Below, one piece after another: positions 7,358-10,337 of a stretch of 10,337 nt of DNA. Made by a program: the position numbers and the translations under genes. Where the stretch lies: positions 310,134 to 320,470 of the forward strand of contig MU631312.1 in NCBI GenBank assembly GCA_026770615.1, read 5' to 3'. Each line of letters begins with the position of its first letter. The first letter of the stretch is position 1. Below the pieces are notes generated by a model that saw only the letters and a list, made by a program, of their open reading frames with translations, was not told where the DNA came from and ran no database searches. This stretch comes from Pavlovales sp. CCMP2436. Its lineage: Eukaryota; Haptophyta; Pavlovophyceae; Pavlovales.

Positions 7358-7427
7358 AGTGGCCAGTCCAGGGGGGAATTCAAAAATAAAGTCTGGCGAA
7401 AATTCTCCTGGGCAACTCAGGAACCGG

Positions 7428-7520
7428 AGGTGGTGCCGCAGAGTTTGTTGCAGATTCGTGAATGGGACACCGCCCCATTAAGTTATTAACGTATCTGCAA
7501 CTAACTCCGCGGCACCACTT
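7428..7520. repeat. 93-bp element with 28-bp terminal inverted repeats
   Basis: Bases 7428-7455 match the reverse complement of 7493-7520 at 25 of 28 positions (core GTGGTGCCGC and TTGCAGAT), enclosing 37 bases. The trinucleotide CGG flanks both ends (7425-7427 and 7521-7523), which could be a 3-bp target duplication or chance. It could be a miniature inverted-repeat element, a DNA hairpin, or a structured RNA. No coding potential is present. Confidence 0.55.
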
Positions 7521-7614
7521 CGGAAATCATGACTTTCTTTCCGCTTCCGAACGCTGAGAAACGGAAATGTTAGTTATTACACGATTCCACGCCGACGGGA
7601 ATCATGACTTTCTT

Positions 7615-8053
7615 GTCGCAAACTCCACGGGATATAGCGGCCCTCGTCGCGGCGGCGCCGACGCGCGGGAGCGTAGCTCGCAACCTCAGCCTTGGAATTG
7701 AAAACGCACACCAGAATTCTACCGCCCACCTGGGAACCCACCTTCTCCCCCCCCCCTCTCCTCTCCCCTCCCTGCGCCGCCGCCGTCACCTCGCCGCGCA
7801 GCAACGGGTTCCCAGACGCCTCTGCGAGATCAGCATCGTCGCGCTGATCTACTTCTTTGCATTTATTTTGGTTATTATCGCAAGTCCTGAAGTGCGATGC
7901 GCGTATTAGCGATGCACATGGGACGTTGCATGTAGGTCCAAGCAGCAGAAATAATCGCCGGAATAATGACGCACTAGAAGTTATCGACACTAATAATTCG
8001 GACGACGAGACTGGCACCCCCATGCTCTCAAGCTCACGCTGTTGAACTATCAC
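7615..8053. other. Intergenic stretch, no supportable gene
   Basis: The stretch contains a C/T-rich tract (7743-7775) and a perfect AGATCAGC/GCTGATCT hairpin (7827-7834/7843-7850). Frames of 60-240 residues cross it on both strands but show neither the local codon bias nor a recognisable domain. Part may be 3' UTR of the phosphatase gene. Confidence 0.35.
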
Positions 8054-8125
8054 GGACTGCGCGTATAACTCTATGCCACGTGCACGCGCCCAGGGTGCCA
8101 TAGCCGCGCAGTCCTGCCTGGGCGC
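8054..8125. other. Interleaved inverted repeats with pseudoknot topology
   Basis: GGACTGCGCG (8054-8063) pairs perfectly with CGCGCAGTCC (8105-8114). Nested inside, CTATGCCAC (8071-8079) pairs with GTGCCATAG (8095-8103) with one mismatch. The remaining loop contains GCGCCCAGG (8086-8094), which is perfectly complementary to CCTGGGCGC just outside the stem (8117-8125). This is the arrangement of an H-type pseudoknot, possible on either strand. It lies 171-242 bases beyond the PP1 stop codon, so it may belong to that mRNA's 3' UTR or to a separate RNA. Confidence 0.5.
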
Positions 8126-8126
8126 T

Positions 8127-8195
8127 GCCGGCTGCGTCCCAGCGGCCTTGCCACGCCGAACCGAGTACATAACCCCGCGGTGCTGCGCCGCGGGG
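8127..8195. other. Two GC-rich hairpins next to the pseudoknot-like segment
   Basis: A small hairpin pairs GCC and GCTG with CAGC and GGC at 8127-8146, with one bulged G. A second pairs CCCCGCGG (8173-8180) with CCGCGGGG (8188-8195) over a seven-base loop, all G-C pairs. On the - strand the second hairpin comes first, 101 bases after the PP1 stop, and could act in 3'-end formation. Confidence 0.4.
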
Positions 8196-8295
8196 GCGCA
8201 TAGCTCAGTGCAGGCCCTCAACCCACACTCGCCCCGCCGCGTTTTTTTCAGATTTGTTTCCCACCAGACGAGACTTGAGAAGGCATCGGCGCCCG

Positions 8296-10178
8296 TCACT
8301 TTTTGGCACCGCGCGGCGGCGTGAGTACGCGGCCTGTACTGCCCAGTAGCTGCGGCGGGCGACTGCCCGAGCCCGGCGTGGAGAGTCTCGCTTTCTTCTC
8401 GGCGGGCTTGAGGATCTGCGCGTTTTCAAGCGAGTGGGGAGGAGGGCGAGTGAGTCGGGGTTGGCGTTAGAAGCGGGATTCGTTACGGTGAGGGGTGGGG
8501 TTTGTGAGGGTCGAGGGTTAGTTCGGATTCGGAGTCGGGTAAGTTGGAGTTCAGTTCGCATTAGTAGGTTCGGGGTGAGGGTTAGTGGGGGGTATTTCGC
8601 AGAGCAGAGAAGGGCAGACACGAGGGCAGGAGACGAATGCTAATAACAATAAAACAAAAATAAGAATATCAACAACAATATCAATAAGAATAACAGGAGG
8701 AGGAAAGCGGATCGAGCCAGGAGACAAGCTTTAGCGGCAAGCAGTGAGCGACAGGAGAGAATGCCAACCAACAGATACTGCCAATCAACAGATGGTGGAA
8801 GCCACCCAGAATGTAGAGAGAGAGCGAGCGAGAGGGAGAGAGGGAGAGAGGGAGAGAGGGAGAGAGTAAGAGGAGGGAGAGGAGAAAGAGGAGGGAGAGA
8901 AGGAAGAGAAGGGAGAGGAGTGAGAGAAGGGAGAGAGCGAGAGAGTGCAGAACCACAGAGAGTGCCAACAAACAGATAATGCCAGCCGGCCACAGAGAGG
9001 CTGACGGCCCGACGCCACAGCTCTTCACACTCTCCCTTCACACTCCCTCCCCTTTCACGCTTCTTTGCAAGGACACAGCAGGTCCATTGTTTGTACGTAA
9101 TTTTAAGCATGGTTTGTATGTAATCCTCGTGGTTTGACGAAGCAGTTGATGTGGCATCTCGCCTCGCCCCGACAGCGAGCGCACGCAACAAAGCAAGCAT
9201 AGCAACACTGGTAAAGCACCAACAAAGCACCGACAAAGCAGACAGGCAGGTAGAGAGAGCGCAACAAAAGCAGCGCACCTGAAAAGAGCACATGAGCGCC
9301 TCGTCCACGCTCATCATCGCGCCCGCGTTGTCGAACTCGCCGCAGTAGTTGGGCGCGCTGAAGATGGTGACGAGCTGCCGCTTGGCGAAGAACTCGTAGC
9401 CGTCTTCCACCACCTGGTGCGCGCGGCAGATCAGGTCGAGCTCATGTCTCTGCAGGAAGCGGGTGACCACGTCCGCTCCAAAGGTGTAGGACACGCCCCG
9501 GTCGTTCTCGCCCCAGCCATGCACATCCTTATCGGGGTCAGACCAAAGCAGGTCGCAGAGCAGACCAGTATCGGGGATGTCGGTCGGCCGCGGTATCCGC
9601 TGGATCTCGACGAGGTTGTGCAAGTCGGGCGAGAGCCCGCCGTGCATGCACATAATCTTCTCGTCAACAACCGCACAGACGGGCAGGCAGTTGAAGCAGT
9701 CCGTGAAGGTCTTCCATAGCTTGACGTTGTAGCGGCGCTTGCACTCGTCGTAGAATCCGTAGATCCGGTTGATCGACGCACACTCGTGGTTGCCACGCAG
9801 TAGGAAGAAGTTCTCCGAGTACTTGATCTTGTAGGCAAGCAGCAGGCAGATCGTCTCCAGCGACTGCTTGCCGCGGTCGACGTAGTCGCCTAGGAAGAGG
9901 TAGTTGGACTCGGGCGGAAAGCCGCCGTATTCAAAGAGCCGGAGCAGGTCAAAGTACTGCCCATGTACGTCACCGCAGATCTTGATCGGCGCCTCGAGCT
10001 CGAGCAGCATCGGCTGGCGCAGAAAGATCTCGCGCGAGAGCAGGCACAGACCGCGGATCTCCTCCTCCTTCAGGTCGACGAGGCGGCCCTGCCGGCTGCC
10101 GCGCGCCTCGAGCAGTCGGTCGATAATGTTATCCACATCGATGATCGGCGCGGCCGCCACTGCCCCCGCGATCGACAT
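8296..10178 (-). CDS. PP1: Protein phosphatase 1 catalytic subunit (two exons)
   Basis: Exon 1 is 10178-9279 and exon 2 is 8415-8296, with a GT-AG phase-0 intron between them; 339 residues (human PP1-alpha has 330). PP1 is a metal-dependent Ser/Thr phosphatase directed to substrates by regulatory subunits. Metal ligands and catalytic residues are intact: GDVHGQ (Asp70, His72), GDYVDRG (Asp98), RGNHE (Asn130, His131), MHGG (His179), CRAHQ (His254), plus [11 protein letters not shown] near the active site. Residue numbers run six ahead of human PP1 throughout the core. Exon 2 begins ILKPAEKK and ends with a LTPPRGAKK tail, whose Thr332 matches the inhibitory CDK site of animal PP1. The C-terminal exon was found because CSFQ must be followed by ILKP. 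Near-identity to PP1, and this tail, exclude PP2A, PP4 and calcineurin. The first in-frame ATG is at 10178; the frame upstream has only a TTG. Confidence 0.97.
8416..9278 (-). repeat. PP1 intron with CT-rich (sense) low-complexity and flanking direct repeats
   Basis: The 863-bp intron runs from GTGCGC to CGCAG on the - strand. At 8812-8950 it is almost pure purine on the + strand (pyrimidine in the transcript), including four 8-bp GGGAGAGA units. This tract is flanked by direct repeats: 8762-8783 and 8963-8984 match at 20 of 22, built on a 17-bp TGCCAAyMAACAGATrV unit that is itself tandem in the first copy. Nearer the acceptor, 8440-8590 holds degenerate G-rich repeats; the transcript reads CTAACCCTC at 8512-8521 and 8577-8585. 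A CTAACG branch-point-like string lies about 50 bases before exon 2. Confidence 0.85.
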
Positions 10179-10337
10179 CGAACCCCGCTTCCGTTGCCTC
10201 GACGTTGGCTGTCGCTCGCCACACAAGCACTAGAGACCTTTTTTAAATTGCGACGGTACCCGCCGGCCCCCGATTCCAGCTGTGCCAAGGGATGTGTAGC
10301 CGTACGTGTGCTGTCGCAAAGATATCCCGGGCGGCGG
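10179..10337 (-). promoter_or_regulatory. Upstream region of the PP1 gene with TATA-like TTTAAAAAA
   Basis: On the - strand a TTTAAAAAA string lies at 10247-10239, about 61-69 bases before the ATG, which suits a TATA-like element with a short 5' UTR. The remainder is GC-rich with no other motif I can name. No neighbouring gene is visible before the window ends. Confidence 0.3.

Larger units (their letters stand above)
7149..7614. repeat. Four dispersed copies of a 13-base motif, ATCRTGACTTTYT
   Basis: The copies lie at about 7148-7160 (ACCGTGACTTTTT), 7241-7253 (ATCGTGACTTTTT), 7526-7538 (ATCATGACTTTCT) and 7601-7613 (ATCATGACTTTCT). All face the same way, and the last two share longer flanks (CGGnAATCATGACTTTCTT). 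They lie upstream of the - strand frame starting at 7100. They could be regulatory sites or pieces of a decayed repeat. Confidence 0.4.

Noticed and set aside
8190..8230. tRNA-like A-box string TAGCTCAGTG after a GC stretch
   Set aside because: No B-box (GGTTCRA-type) or acceptor-stem complement follows at the expected distance, so no tRNA cloverleaf can be drawn.
7577..8299. 240-residue open frame on the - strand
   Set aside because: It begins over the PP1 stop region, lacks the local G/C-ending codon bias, has no recognisable domain, and is crossed by unrelated repeats; probably 3' UTR and intergenic sequence.

Overview
This is nuclear DNA from a GC-rich, intron-rich eukaryote, most likely a unicellular alga or other protist. 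Exons are GC-rich with G or C in most third codon positions. Introns follow the GT-AG rule and are full of simple repeats. Pyrimidine-rich tandem repeats in introns and GC-rich exons recall haptophyte algae such as Emiliania, but nothing here fixes the lineage and I hold that only as a guess.

Two genes can be rebuilt with confidence. On the + strand, nine exons between 1805 and 6069 encode a 629-residue CDKAL1-type tRNA methylthiotransferase, with an MTTase N-terminal domain, a radical-SAM core, a TRAM domain and a C-terminal tail anchor. On the - strand, two exons between 10178 and 8296 encode a 339-residue protein phosphatase 1 catalytic subunit with every catalytic residue and the C-terminal TPPR site. 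The two genes converge on the roughly 2.2 kb interval 6070-8295. They have no obvious joint function beyond adjacency.

Left flank (1-1804): low-complexity sequence, a 172-bp MITE-like element with terminal inverted repeats and TA ends (98-269), a cluster of short hairpins (305-457), a diverged second copy of the CDKAL1 start codon region (742 onward), C-rich tandem repeats and a purine-rich tract, then a likely TATA-type promoter before the true start.

Convergent interval (6070-8295): two hairpins just after the CDKAL1 stop; a - strand reading frame with a signal-peptide-like start whose codon bias jumps frame twice, perhaps a decaying gene; a cluster of inverted repeats and a recurring 13-base motif (7149-7614); and a compact segment of interleaved inverted repeats that could fold as a pseudoknot followed by two hairpins (8054-8195), in the 3' region of the phosphatase gene.

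The clearest unusual theme is that intron repeats (a 13-bp minisatellite, TG, C-rich and CTCTGCC-like repeats) run directly into the splice acceptors. I see no mobile-element protein, virus, CRISPR array, rRNA or convincing tRNA in the window.
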